Shown here one piece after another: positions 1 through 5,689 of a stretch of DNA of 16,025 nucleotides; position 1 is the stretch's first letter; every line of letters begins with the position of its first letter. The stretch is from positions 1-16,025 of the forward strand of contig CAZGSR010000048.1 in assembly GCA_964528645.1 (NCBI GenBank), read 5' to 3'. The notes under the pieces are model-generated. The model saw nothing but the letters and a program-made list of their open reading frames with translations. It was not told where the DNA came from and made no database searches. The position numbers and the translations under genes were made by a program. The DNA comes from UBA5734 sp964528645 (lineage in GTDB: Bacteria; Bacillota; Clostridia; Saccharofermentanales; UBA5734).

Positions 1-53
1 TCACGTACGGTTCCGTGAGAGGCTCGGGGGGAAGTTCCCCGGGCCTACTCGAC
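1..53 (+). mobile_element. 3' end of a group II intron (end of domain V, complete domain VI)
   Basis: Only the tail of the element lies in the window. Bases 2-13 (CACGTACGGTTC) match the 3' strand of catalytic domain V. Bases 17-50 fold as domain VI: GAG 17-19 pairs with CTC 48-50, and bases 20-29 pair with 37-46 (10 pairs, one G-U) around a short loop. A47 is left bulged between the two helices, as expected for the lariat branch point, and is the seventh base from the end. The intron would end with the usual AC at 52-53, so the 3' exon begins at 54. The ribozyme core and any reverse transcriptase/maturase gene lie upstream of the window. What the intron interrupts cannot be seen. Motif and fold are read from the sequence; whether the intron is intact or mobile is unknown. 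Confidence 0.85.
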
Positions 54-129
54 TTTTCGATGAGGCGTCAACCTGCTGCGGCTGTATGCTTCACAAGCGC
101 ATTCCAAATTTTCCCAATAAGTGGACCGA

Positions 130-307
130 CCCCAAATCGTGAACATTCCGCATAAAGGGCCAGACTTGGCCGTAAGTCTGGCGCCAAATCGTGAATATTC
201 CGCGAAAAGTGTCACCCCTCACGCCGCCTCCAACCCCAAATCGTGAATATTCCGCATACAGGACCAACCCCTGGCCGGCAGGTCTGGCACCTTGGACGGA
301 ATATTCC
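130..307. repeat. Direct repeat array, 52-base period, palindromic GAATATTC core
   Basis: Three copies of a repeat close to CCAAATCGTGAATATTCCGC lie at 130-152, 184-203 and 234-257. The shared AAATCG begins at 134, 186 and 238, a period of exactly 52 bases both times. A degenerate fourth core, GGAATATTCC, is at 298-307. Copies 1 and 3 also share much of the sequence after the repeat (TGGCC, then GTCTGGC), so whole units were duplicated. Copy 1 carries GAACATTC in place of the palindromic GAATATTC. No coding frame is convincing here. Possible roles are subterminal transposase-binding repeats of a decayed insertion element, or an array of protein-binding sites. The family is not recognised. Confidence 0.7.
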
Positions 308-386
308 CTCCGAGCATGTCACGCTTTTCACAGTAACATCACGGTAATAAGCAAATAACAAGCAAAGAGCCTGCCACCCCAGCCCC

Positions 387-415
387 TTGACATCCCCCCC
401 GTCCCCGTGTAAACT
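387..415 (+). promoter_or_regulatory. Sigma-A promoter of infC-rpmI-rplT
   Basis: TTGACA at 387-392 is followed, after 17 bases, by TAAACT at 410-415. The expected transcription start is near 422, giving an untranslated leader of about 140 bases before infC. Nothing between the repeat array and this point looks like another gene. Confidence 0.8.
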
Positions 416-421
416 ACCCAC

Positions 422-558
422 GTTAGCAAGCAGAAACATCCGTTTCTCACCTCCAGCTTCAGCAAAGAGGTTCATCGAGTGAAAATTCAGGCAACAGCCT
501 GTTTTCGATGGAGCGGATGATTAAGCATCCGCTCCATTTTGATATTTCCGGGAGGTGT
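422..558 (+). promoter_or_regulatory. infC leader with tandem hairpins, attenuator-like (possible L20-type leader)
   Basis: Two hairpins stand back to back just before infC. The first, 481-506, has a five-pair top stem (488-492 with 497-501, loop AACA) and five more pairs below a two-base bulge. The second, 508-519 with 526-537, is a perfect 12-base-pair stem with a six-base loop, followed by TTTT (537-540), the look of an intrinsic terminator. The ribosome binding site GGGAGGTG (550-557) follows directly. Firmicutes commonly control infC-rpmI-rplT by L20-dependent premature termination in such a leader. That this leader binds L20 is inferred from position and shape; no consensus was checked. 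Confidence 0.6.
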
Positions 559-564
559 ATTCGT

Positions 565-1086
565 ATCGCCAAGGCAAATAGTGGTCAGATGATCAATGAT
601 GAAATCCGTTTCCAGAGGGTCCGCCTGATCGAAAGCGACGGCAGCATGATCGGTGTTGTTCCGATCAGCGAAGCCAGAAAACGCGCAGAGGACCAGAGCC
701 TTGATCTCGTTTTGATCTCAGCTCAGGCTGACAATCCGGTATGCAAGATCATGGACTACAATAAGTTCAAGTTCGAGCAGGCCAAGAAAGAAAAAGAAGC
801 CAAGAAGAACCAGAAGATCACCGAAATCAAGGAAGTCGGCCTCAAACTGACGACCGAGGAACACGATTTATCGTACAAGACCAAGAATGCCTGCCGCTTC
901 CTTGAGGAAGGTGACCGAGTCAAAGTCGTACTCAAGTTCCGCGGCCGCGAAATGACCTACACATCCAGGGGGTTCGAAGTCATGAGGCAGTTTGCCAAAG
1001 CTTGCGAAGCGGTTGGCCAGGTTGACCGTGAACCCAAGGTCGAGGGCAGGAACATGGTGATGTTCCTCGCTCCGCTCAAGAAATAA
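565..1086 (+). CDS. infC: Translation initiation factor IF-3
   Basis: IF-3 binds the 30S subunit, monitors start-codon/initiator-tRNA pairing and prevents early 50S joining. The N-domain begins at INDEIR and runs through VRLIESDGS and the YNKFKFEQAKKEKE helix/linker; the C-domain begins near KEVGLKL and contains KVVLKFRGREM. The frame is open from an ATG at 508, but that ATG lies in the 5' arm of the attenuator hairpin and has no ribosome binding site, so bases 508-558 are leader. GGAGG at 551-555 is nine bases before an in-frame ATC at 565 and three before ATT at 559. I chose ATC 565 by spacing (173 residues, normal for IF-3); ATT 559 is the alternative. IF-3 genes are known for rare AUU-type starts used in autoregulation. 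An in-frame ATG at 589 lacks a good ribosome binding site. Confidence 0.93.
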   Translation: MAKANSGQMINDEIRFQRVRLIESDGSMIGVVPISEARKRAEDQSLDLVLISAQADNPVCKIMDYNKFKFEQAKKEKEAKKNQKITEIKEVGLKLTTEEHDLSYKTKNACRFLEEGDRVKVVLKFRGREMTYTSRGFEVMRQFAKACEAVGQVDREPKVEGRNMVMFLAPLKK

Positions 1087-1123
1087 TTCGCCCATCCGGG
1101 CAACCACAAGGGAGGAAAAGCAT

Positions 1124-1321
1124 ATGCCGAAACAAAAAACACACAGTGCTTCCAAGAAAAGATTCAAGGTGACTGGCACGGGCAAAGTCATGCGCAGCCA
1201 GGCTTTCAAGAAGCACATCCTGACCAAGAAGACCACTAAGCGTAAACGCAACCTCAGGAAGTCCGTTGTGGCCGCCGCTTCCAACCAGCACAACATCAAG
1301 CAGCTGATTCCCTACAAATAA
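1124..1321 (+). CDS. rpmI: Large ribosomal subunit protein bL35
   Basis: This small basic protein of the 50S subunit has 65 residues, the usual length. The start MPKQKTHSASKKRFKVTGTG is the family's typical N-terminus, and the Lys/Arg-rich centre (KKTTKRKRNLRKS) fits an rRNA-binding protein. The ribosome binding site GGGAGG ends eight bases before the ATG. It lies 37 bases after infC and 61 bases before rplT, the standard order in bacteria, and should be transcribed with both from the promoter at 387. Confidence 0.97.
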   Translation: MPKQKTHSASKKRFKVTGTGKVMRSQAFKKHILTKKTTKRKRNLRKSVVAAASNQHNIKQLIPYK

Positions 1322-1382
1322 GCCGCAGCCCACAAACCCACCATCCTGATTTGAAACAACGCGTTTACCGGAGGTAATAGAG

Positions 1383-1736
1383 ATGACACGTGTAAAGAGA
1401 TCTGTCCGGGCCAGAGCCCGCCATAGGAAAATCCTCAAGCTCGCCAAGGGCTATTTTGGCCACAAGAGCAAGCTGTTCAAGGTCGCCAACCAGCAGGTCA
1501 TGAAATCCCTGAGCTATGCGTACCGTGACCGCAAGGCCAAGAAGCGCGACTTCCGCCGCCTGTGGATCACCCGCATCAATGCCGCGGCCCGCATCAATGG
1601 CCTATCCTACAGCAAATTCATGAATGGCCTCTCCAAGGCCAATATCCTCCTCGACCGCAAGGTCCTGGCTGATATCGCTGTCAAAGATCCGGCTGCCTTC
1701 GCCTCGCTTTGCGGCAAAGCCAAAGCGGCCCTCTGA
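1383..1736 (+). CDS. rplT: Large ribosomal subunit protein bL20
   Basis: L20 is a primary 23S rRNA-binding protein needed early in 50S assembly. The 117 residues show the family pattern throughout: an Arg/Lys-rich N-terminal extension (RVKRSVRARARHRKILKLAKGY), then AYRDRKAKKRDFRRLWITRINAAAR, then the C-terminal globular part with DRKVLADIAV. The ribosome binding site CCGGAGGT precedes the ATG. In Firmicutes L20 often represses its own operon through the infC leader, so the structured leader at 422-558 may be its target; that link is inferred. Confidence 0.98.
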   Translation: MTRVKRSVRARARHRKILKLAKGYFGHKSKLFKVANQQVMKSLSYAYRDRKAKKRDFRRLWITRINAAARINGLSYSKFMNGLSKANILLDRKVLADIAVKDPAAFASLCGKAKAAL

Positions 1737-1775
1737 TCCAAGATCGCCGGTCAGACCACACTAGATAGAACTCTC

Positions 1776-1807
1776 CAGGGACGGGATTTGCTAAAATCCC
1801 GTCCCTG
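1776..1807. terminator. Perfect 14-base-pair hairpin after rplT, no U-tract
   Basis: Bases 1776-1789 pair perfectly with 1794-1807 around the tetraloop GCTA. It lies 39 bases after the rplT stop and 26 bases before the methyltransferase start. Neither strand has a run of T after the stem, so it is not a classical intrinsic terminator. It could be a weak or factor-assisted terminator, an RNA processing site, or a 3'-end stabiliser separating the ribosomal genes from the next gene. Confidence 0.5.
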
Positions 1808-1833
1808 ATCCATTCCGGGGTACAACAAGATCT

Positions 1834-2661
1834 ATGGACTTGCCTTTCAAGACGATTACCAGCCGGGACAATGCTACATTTAAGAATCTCAAATCCTTGC
1901 GCCAGACCAAAAAAGCCCATGCCGCGGGCTTGATTCTGGTCGAGGGTTTTCGCCAGGTCGAGGAGGCTCTGACTGCAGGCATCCAGCCACGGTGGCTGCT
2001 CGCCAGCCCATCTGCGCAAAGCCATGAGCGCTGGCCTGTGCTGCAGAGCCTGGCGGAAACCTGCTATGCGAAAAGCGCGTTTGATTGCTTGCTGTTCGAA
2101 CCCCATCTTTTTGACAGTCTTTCAGCCACCCCGGCTCCGCAGGGGGTGGCCATTGTCGCTTTGAGCCCGCTTGTCTCATCACCAGAAGGCAATCCGATTG
2201 AGCAGGGACTCTACCTGGTGCTCGAAGGGATCCAGGACCCGGGCAACATGGGAACCATGATCCGGACAGCCGATGCCTTTGCCTTTGATGGTGTCATTCT
2301 GGCCGGACCGACTGTCGATCCTTTTGGTGACAAAGCCTTGCGCTCGGCCATGGGCTCGGCTTTTCACATCCCGGTCTACCAGTTCCCTTCGATCCGGGAA
2401 GCTTGGCAATGGCTCCAATCCAGCCGGATCCCACTTGTCGCAGCTGAACTTTCAGGAGAGACCATCACTCGCAGCACCGTGCTCAATTCACCGGCTGCCG
2501 TTGCAATCGGCAATGAGGGCAGCGGCTTGAGCAGCGAAGCGCTGGCGCTGTCCGACCGGCGTCTGAAAATCGCCATGCCGGGCCAGGCGGAATCGTTAAA
2601 TGCTGCGGTGGCAGCTGCGATTTTGTGCCATTTGTTTTCCCTGGGGCGTCCAGATTCCTAA
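1834..2661 (+). CDS. TrmH/SpoU family RNA 2'-O-methyltransferase
   Basis: The protein should methylate a ribose 2'-OH in rRNA or tRNA using S-adenosylmethionine. It has 275 residues, normal for the family. An N-terminal substrate-binding domain (about 5-110, with LVEG at 35-38) is followed by the trefoil-knot SPOUT domain. All three SpoU motifs are present: LEGIQDPGNMGTMIRTA (130-146, with the conserved Asn and Arg), IGNEGSGLS (225-233) and MPGQAESLNAAVAAAI (248-263). The ATG at 1834 has only a weak ribosome binding site. Placement after rplT is common in Clostridia. Genes of this type are often labelled rlmB or ysgA, but the target nucleotide cannot be told from sequence, so no symbol is given. 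Confidence 0.92.
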   Translation: MDLPFKTITSRDNATFKNLKSLRQTKKAHAAGLILVEGFRQVEEALTAGIQPRWLLASPSAQSHERWPVLQSLAETCYAKSAFDCLLFEPHLFDSLSATPAPQGVAIVALSPLVSSPEGNPIEQGLYLVLEGIQDPGNMGTMIRTADAFAFDGVILAGPTVDPFGDKALRSAMGSAFHIPVYQFPSIREAWQWLQSSRIPLVAAELSGETITRSTVLNSPAAVAIGNEGSGLSSEALALSDRRLKIAMPGQAESLNAAVAAAILCHLFSLGRPDS

Positions 2662-2685
2662 TATAGGACTATAATGGAATAAAGC

Positions 2686-2713
2686 TTGCACTTTGCTGTG
2701 AAAGTGTTACGAT
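2686..2713 (+). promoter_or_regulatory. Probable promoter of the K+ uptake operon
   Basis: TTGCAC (2686-2691) and TACGAT (2708-2713) are 16 bases apart, just after the methyltransferase gene. A separate TATAAT at 2670-2675 has no recognisable -35 element at the right distance. The match is fair rather than strong. Confidence 0.5.
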
Positions 2714-2723
2714 CAGAAGAATG

Positions 2724-2767
2724 TTTCAGCTTGACTGCCCCCGGGCAGCCGATCGTATAAGCTGAAA
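2724..2767 (+). promoter_or_regulatory. Structured leader of the trk operon
   Basis: TTTCAGCTT (2724-2732) can pair with AAGCTGAAA (2759-2767), nine pairs, enclosing an inner hairpin CTGCC/GGCAG (2735-2739 with 2744-2748). The outer stem ends inside the probable ribosome binding site AAAGGTGG (2766-2773), so folding could limit access to the first trkA start. It is too short for the c-di-AMP (ydaO) riboswitch often found before K+ transporters, and no motif of that class was seen. Confidence 0.45.
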
Positions 2768-2779
2768 AGGTGGAAAACC

Positions 2780-3388
2780 ATGCAAATCATCATCATCGGC
2801 TGTGGCAAAGTGGGTTCGTCCCTGGCCCGCCAGCTTGTAGCTCTGGAACATGACGTCGTCATTATCGAAAGCGACAGCAAGCTGATGCTTCAGGCAGACG
2901 ACATCGACTGCATCAAGATCACAGGCGTTCCGATCGACCGCGACGTCCTGCGCCAGGCCGGTATTGAAACAGCCGACGTCGTCTGTTGTGTCACCCAGGT
3001 GGACAACATCAACATTATGTCCTCCCAGATCGCCCAGGATGTCTTTCATGTGCCCAAAATCATCACCCGGATCTTTAATCCGGTCAATAAGGACGTTTTT
3101 GATGAATTCGGCCTGAACACGATCTGCTCAACCGAGCTGACCGTCGATGCTTTTTTGCGCGAAATCGAAGGCGAACAAAACACCCAGGTCCATCAGCTCT
3201 ACGGCACGCCAGTCGTTTATTCCACAGTTGCCACAGACCGCGAGATCTATGGTGACAATGTCTGCGACCTGAGCACCGACACCGGCAAGATGGTCATCGG
3301 CCTGATCCGCAAAGGCCGCCTGATGCTGGCTATTCCCGGTCTCAAAGTCCAGGAAGGCGACCAGCTCGTGCTGGCCGACCTGCAGTAA
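2780..3388 (+). CDS. trkA: Trk/Ktr potassium uptake regulatory subunit (first RCK protein)
   Basis: This cytoplasmic nucleotide-binding subunit gates a TrkH/KtrB-type K+ channel subunit. The 202 residues contain one RCK (TrkA-N) Rossmann fold with GCGKVG at 7-12 and an acidic residue ending the second strand (IIE, Glu30), as expected for NAD(H)/ATP-type ligands. A TrkA-C domain follows, roughly 135-202. E. coli TrkA carries two RCK modules in one chain; here the second module is the next gene, 25 bases downstream. The channel gene follows that, so the three form one operon. The ligand and the ion (K+ by family) are inferred. Confidence 0.9.
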   Translation: MQIIIIGCGKVGSSLARQLVALEHDVVIIESDSKLMLQADDIDCIKITGVPIDRDVLRQAGIETADVVCCVTQVDNINIMSSQIAQDVFHVPKIITRIFNPVNKDVFDEFGLNTICSTELTVDAFLREIEGEQNTQVHQLYGTPVVYSTVATDREIYGDNVCDLSTDTGKMVIGLIRKGRLMLAIPGLKVQEGDQLVLADLQ

Positions 3389-3413
3389 TCCACCATCGCG
3401 AGGGACACCAAGT

Positions 3414-4079
3414 ATGCGTATTGTGATTGTGGGCGGCGGCAAGCTGGCCTACTACCTGATCAAGACCCTGCGCCCCTACCGGCACCAGATCTCTGTCATT
3501 GAATTGCAAAAAGAAGTCAGCGCCAAGATCGCCACCGATTTTGATGAAGTCGATGTTTACAACGGTGACGGCACCAGCATCCGCATGATGCATGAGGTCG
3601 ACTGCGAGAATGCTGATTTCTACATTGCCGTCACCGGCAAGGATGAAAACAACCTCGTCGGCTGCCAGATTGCCAAGAAACGCTTTAATGTCCGGCACAC
3701 CGTGGCCCGGGTCAATAATCCCAAAAACGCAGAAATGTTCGCTCGTATGGGTGTGGACAAGGTTTATTCCGGCACTCAGATCCTGGCCGACATCATTGAG
3801 CAGGAAGTTGACTTTGAAGGCTTGCGCATCGTCCTGAAAATTGAGCGGTCGAACAAATCCATCATTGAATTCAAGCTGTCGCCCCGCTCGGCGGCCTGCG
3901 GCAAAACCCTCGAAGCTTACGATTTCCCCGGGGACAGCAAAGTGGTCATGATCACACATGCGGATGGAACGGTTGAAATGCCGCGTGGCAACCTGGTCAT
4001 GCAACCCGATGACACATTCTTGATGATTGCCGAAGCAGACGAATACAATGCGATTCTAAAATCCATGGTCCGGAAATAG
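3414..4079 (+). CDS. trkA: Trk/Ktr potassium uptake regulatory subunit (second RCK protein)
   Basis: This is a second single-RCK protein, 221 residues, related to but clearly different from its upstream neighbour. The Rossmann glycine motif reads GGGKLA (7-12), so the third glycine of GxGxxG is alanine, and Glu30 ends the second strand. TGKDENNLVGCQIAKK and VARVNNPKN are typical TrkA-N segments; a TrkA-C domain occupies about 140-221. The ribosome binding site GAGGGA (3400-3405) lies eight bases before the ATG. It sits between the first RCK gene and trkH. The two RCK proteins may form a mixed ring under the channel, or one may replace the other under different conditions; sequence alone does not decide. 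Confidence 0.9.
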   Translation: MRIVIVGGGKLAYYLIKTLRPYRHQISVIELQKEVSAKIATDFDEVDVYNGDGTSIRMMHEVDCENADFYIAVTGKDENNLVGCQIAKKRFNVRHTVARVNNPKNAEMFARMGVDKVYSGTQILADIIEQEVDFEGLRIVLKIERSNKSIIEFKLSPRSAACGKTLEAYDFPGDSKVVMITHADGTVEMPRGNLVMQPDDTFLMIAEADEYNAILKSMVRK

Positions 4080-4092
4080 GGCGGGGGTTTCT

Positions 4093-5535
4093 ATGGCAAT
4101 TGTCAACCGGGCCAAAGCACCGTCTCCTGTCCGCCTGCTCAGCATCAATCCCCTGAGGCTGATCGTATCGTCCTTCGCCCTGGTGATCCTGACCGGAACA
4201 CTCTTATTATTGTTGCCCATTGCGACCAAATCAGGGGGGACCCCTGGTCTGCTCCGCGCCTTGTTCACGGCGACCTCCGCCGTTTGTGTCACCGGGCTTG
4301 TCCTGGAGGACACGGCAACTTATTGGAGCACGTTTGGCAAATCCGTCATCCTTTTGCTGATCCAGATCGGTGGTCTCGGGATTGTGACCATCACCAGTTT
4401 TTTCTACAGCTTCATGCGTCGCAAAGCCAGCCTCAAAACGCTGGTTGTGACGAAAGAATCGACCGCGAGTTTCAACTTTGAAGATGTGTTTGCCCTCGTG
4501 CGCAAAATCATTGCCATCACGCTGGTCACAGAAGGCATCGGTGCGATCATTTTTTCCTGGCGTTTCGCCTTGCGCTACGGGTTGCGCGATGGTATTACAA
4601 AGGGCGTTTTCCAGGCCGTGTCTGCCTATTGCAACGCTGGTTTTGATTTGCATGGCGATACCATTGCCCCCGGCATGCTGGCAATCGGTGCCACGGATGG
4701 CAGATTCTCGAGCCTGATCGCCTGGAATGACGATCCGATTGTCGTCCTGATGACCGCCTTGCTCTTCATCAGTGGCGGACTCGGTTTTTTTGTCTGGTCT
4801 GAGATTCTCAACATCCGCAAGGAAGGCAAACTGCATTTCCATTCCCGCGTCGTCCTGGCCATGACCGGCATCCTGATCGTAACGGGTATGATCGCTTTCC
4901 TGGCCACAGAATGGCACAATACCCAGCACCCCTATTCGATGGGTTCACTGCCTGTCTGGCAAAGGCCGCTGGCCGCTTTTTTCCAGTCCGTCACACCCAG
5001 GACAGCCGGCTTTAACACGATCGACCAGACCTCCCTCTATGACACTTCCAAGTTCATCACGGTCATCCTGATGTTCATTGGTGCCGCACCGGGTTCGACC
5101 GGCGGCGGTATCAAGATCACCACATTCGCCGTCTTCGTGGCGACCATTCTGTCCGACATCACCAACCATGACGAGATCGTCCTGTCCCGCCACCGCCTGT
5201 CCCGCGAGACCTTTACCCGGGCTCTGGCGGTCATGGGCCTGGGTATGTTGATCGTCCTGACCACAACCATCACCCTGGGCTATTTCGAAGTCCAGGCACT
5301 CGAATCCGGCCGGTTCAGCTTCCTCGACCTGTTTTATGAAGCTACATCCGCCTTTGCCACGGTTGGTTTATCGGCTGCAGGGACGCCCAATTTATCCATC
5401 GGCAGCCAGATCATCCTGATCCCGACCATGTATCTCGGTCGTGTCGGTCCTGCATCGTTTGCCATTAGCCTGGCCCTGCGTGCCGCCAAAAAGCGCGAAA
5501 TTGTCCATCCTGAAGGAAAAATCCTGGTTGGTTGA
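4093..5535 (+). CDS. trkH: TrkH/KtrB family potassium uptake channel subunit
   Basis: This is the membrane subunit that conducts K+ (Na+-coupled in some relatives). The 480 residues show the four-fold membrane-pore-membrane pattern of the superfamily. The four pore loops with their filter glycines are SAVCVTG (62-68), SAYCNAG (177-183), TPRTAG (301-306) and SAFATVG (419-425). The loop GSTGGGIK (334-341), part of the gate under the pore, is intact, and the C-terminus PEGKILVG is typical. It follows the second trkA by 13 bases, so the regulatory subunits are co-expressed. Length and motifs suggest a complete, functional gene. TrkH-like or KtrB-like ion coupling cannot be separated with confidence. 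Confidence 0.94.
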   Translation: MAIVNRAKAPSPVRLLSINPLRLIVSSFALVILTGTLLLLLPIATKSGGTPGLLRALFTATSAVCVTGLVLEDTATYWSTFGKSVILLLIQIGGLGIVTITSFFYSFMRRKASLKTLVVTKESTASFNFEDVFALVRKIIAITLVTEGIGAIIFSWRFALRYGLRDGITKGVFQAVSAYCNAGFDLHGDTIAPGMLAIGATDGRFSSLIAWNDDPIVVLMTALLFISGGLGFFVWSEILNIRKEGKLHFHSRVVLAMTGILIVTGMIAFLATEWHNTQHPYSMGSLPVWQRPLAAFFQSVTPRTAGFNTIDQTSLYDTSKFITVILMFIGAAPGSTGGGIKITTFAVFVATILSDITNHDEIVLSRHRLSRETFTRALAVMGLGMLIVLTTTITLGYFEVQALESGRFSFLDLFYEATSAFATVGLSAAGTPNLSIGSQIILIPTMYLGRVGPASFAISLALRAAKKREIVHPEGKILVG

Positions 5536-5593
5536 TTTCAAAATGCAGGAAAAGAACTAGAAAATTTCATAAATTCACGGTTTATTCAAAAAT

Positions 5594-5640
5594 AACCGCA
5601 GTCTGACTCGTTAAATACGGTTGACAGGCTGCGGTTTCTT
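5594..5640 (+). terminator. Probable terminator of the trk operon, overlapping the next promoter
   Basis: Bases 5594-5605 (AACCGCAGTCTG) pair with 5625-5636 (CAGGCTGCGGTT), 12 pairs with one G-U, around a 19-base loop. TTTCTT follows at 5635-5640. The -35 box of the aconitase promoter (5621-5626) lies in the loop and 3' arm, so the two signals share sequence. Confidence 0.6.
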
Positions 5641-5650
5641 GCATGATAAT
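5621..5650 (+). promoter_or_regulatory. Sigma-A promoter of the aconitase operon
   Basis: TTGACA at 5621-5626 and GATAAT at 5645-5650 are 18 bases apart; transcription should start near 5657. Because this occupies the first bases of the longest open frame (a TTG at 5621), that upstream start is not used and the aconitase ATG at 5690 is preferred. Confidence 0.75.
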
Positions 5651-5659
5651 AGGGAAATA

Positions 5660-5671
5660 ATTGTATACAAT
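5660..5671 (+). promoter_or_regulatory. Palindromic operator ATTGTATACAAT, candidate GntR-family site
   Basis: This perfect 12-base palindrome begins about ten bases after the -10 box, at or just past the expected transcription start, where a bound repressor would block initiation. Its TTGTATACAA core resembles the short AT-rich palindromes bound by FadR/FCD-type GntR regulators. The same operon encodes such a regulator (7624-8313), which suggests feedback control. The site is seen directly; its binding protein is inferred. Confidence 0.6.
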
Positions 5672-5689
5672 CTTCAGGAGGCCAAAGCC

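Noticed and set aside
6..53. Intrinsic terminator of an upstream gene
   Set aside because: The GC-rich hairpin is better explained as intron domain VI: it has the bulged A, the preceding domain V motif and no T-run directly after the stem.
53..142. Short open frame after the intron end as the tail of an interrupted gene
   Set aside because: About 30 codons open by chance are not significant, more than one frame is open over this stretch, and no protein family is recognised.
130..307. CRISPR array (repeat of 20-24 bases with 28-32 base spacers)
   Set aside because: Only three copies, repeats differ from each other, and the intervening sequences of copies 1 and 3 are related, so they are not independent spacers. 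No cas gene is present.
2714..2779. c-di-AMP (ydaO) riboswitch before the K+ uptake operon
   Set aside because: The leader is only about 60 bases, too short for that class, and its conserved blocks were not found.
3342..4004. Long minus-strand frame opposite the second trkA
   Set aside because: It mirrors a well-supported gene, has no ribosome binding site or family motif, and results from the biased codon use of the sense strand.
5621..5689. Aconitase start at TTG 5621 with 23 extra residues
   Set aside because: That TTG is the -35 box of a good promoter and the transcript would begin downstream of it; ATG 5690 has a strong ribosome binding site.
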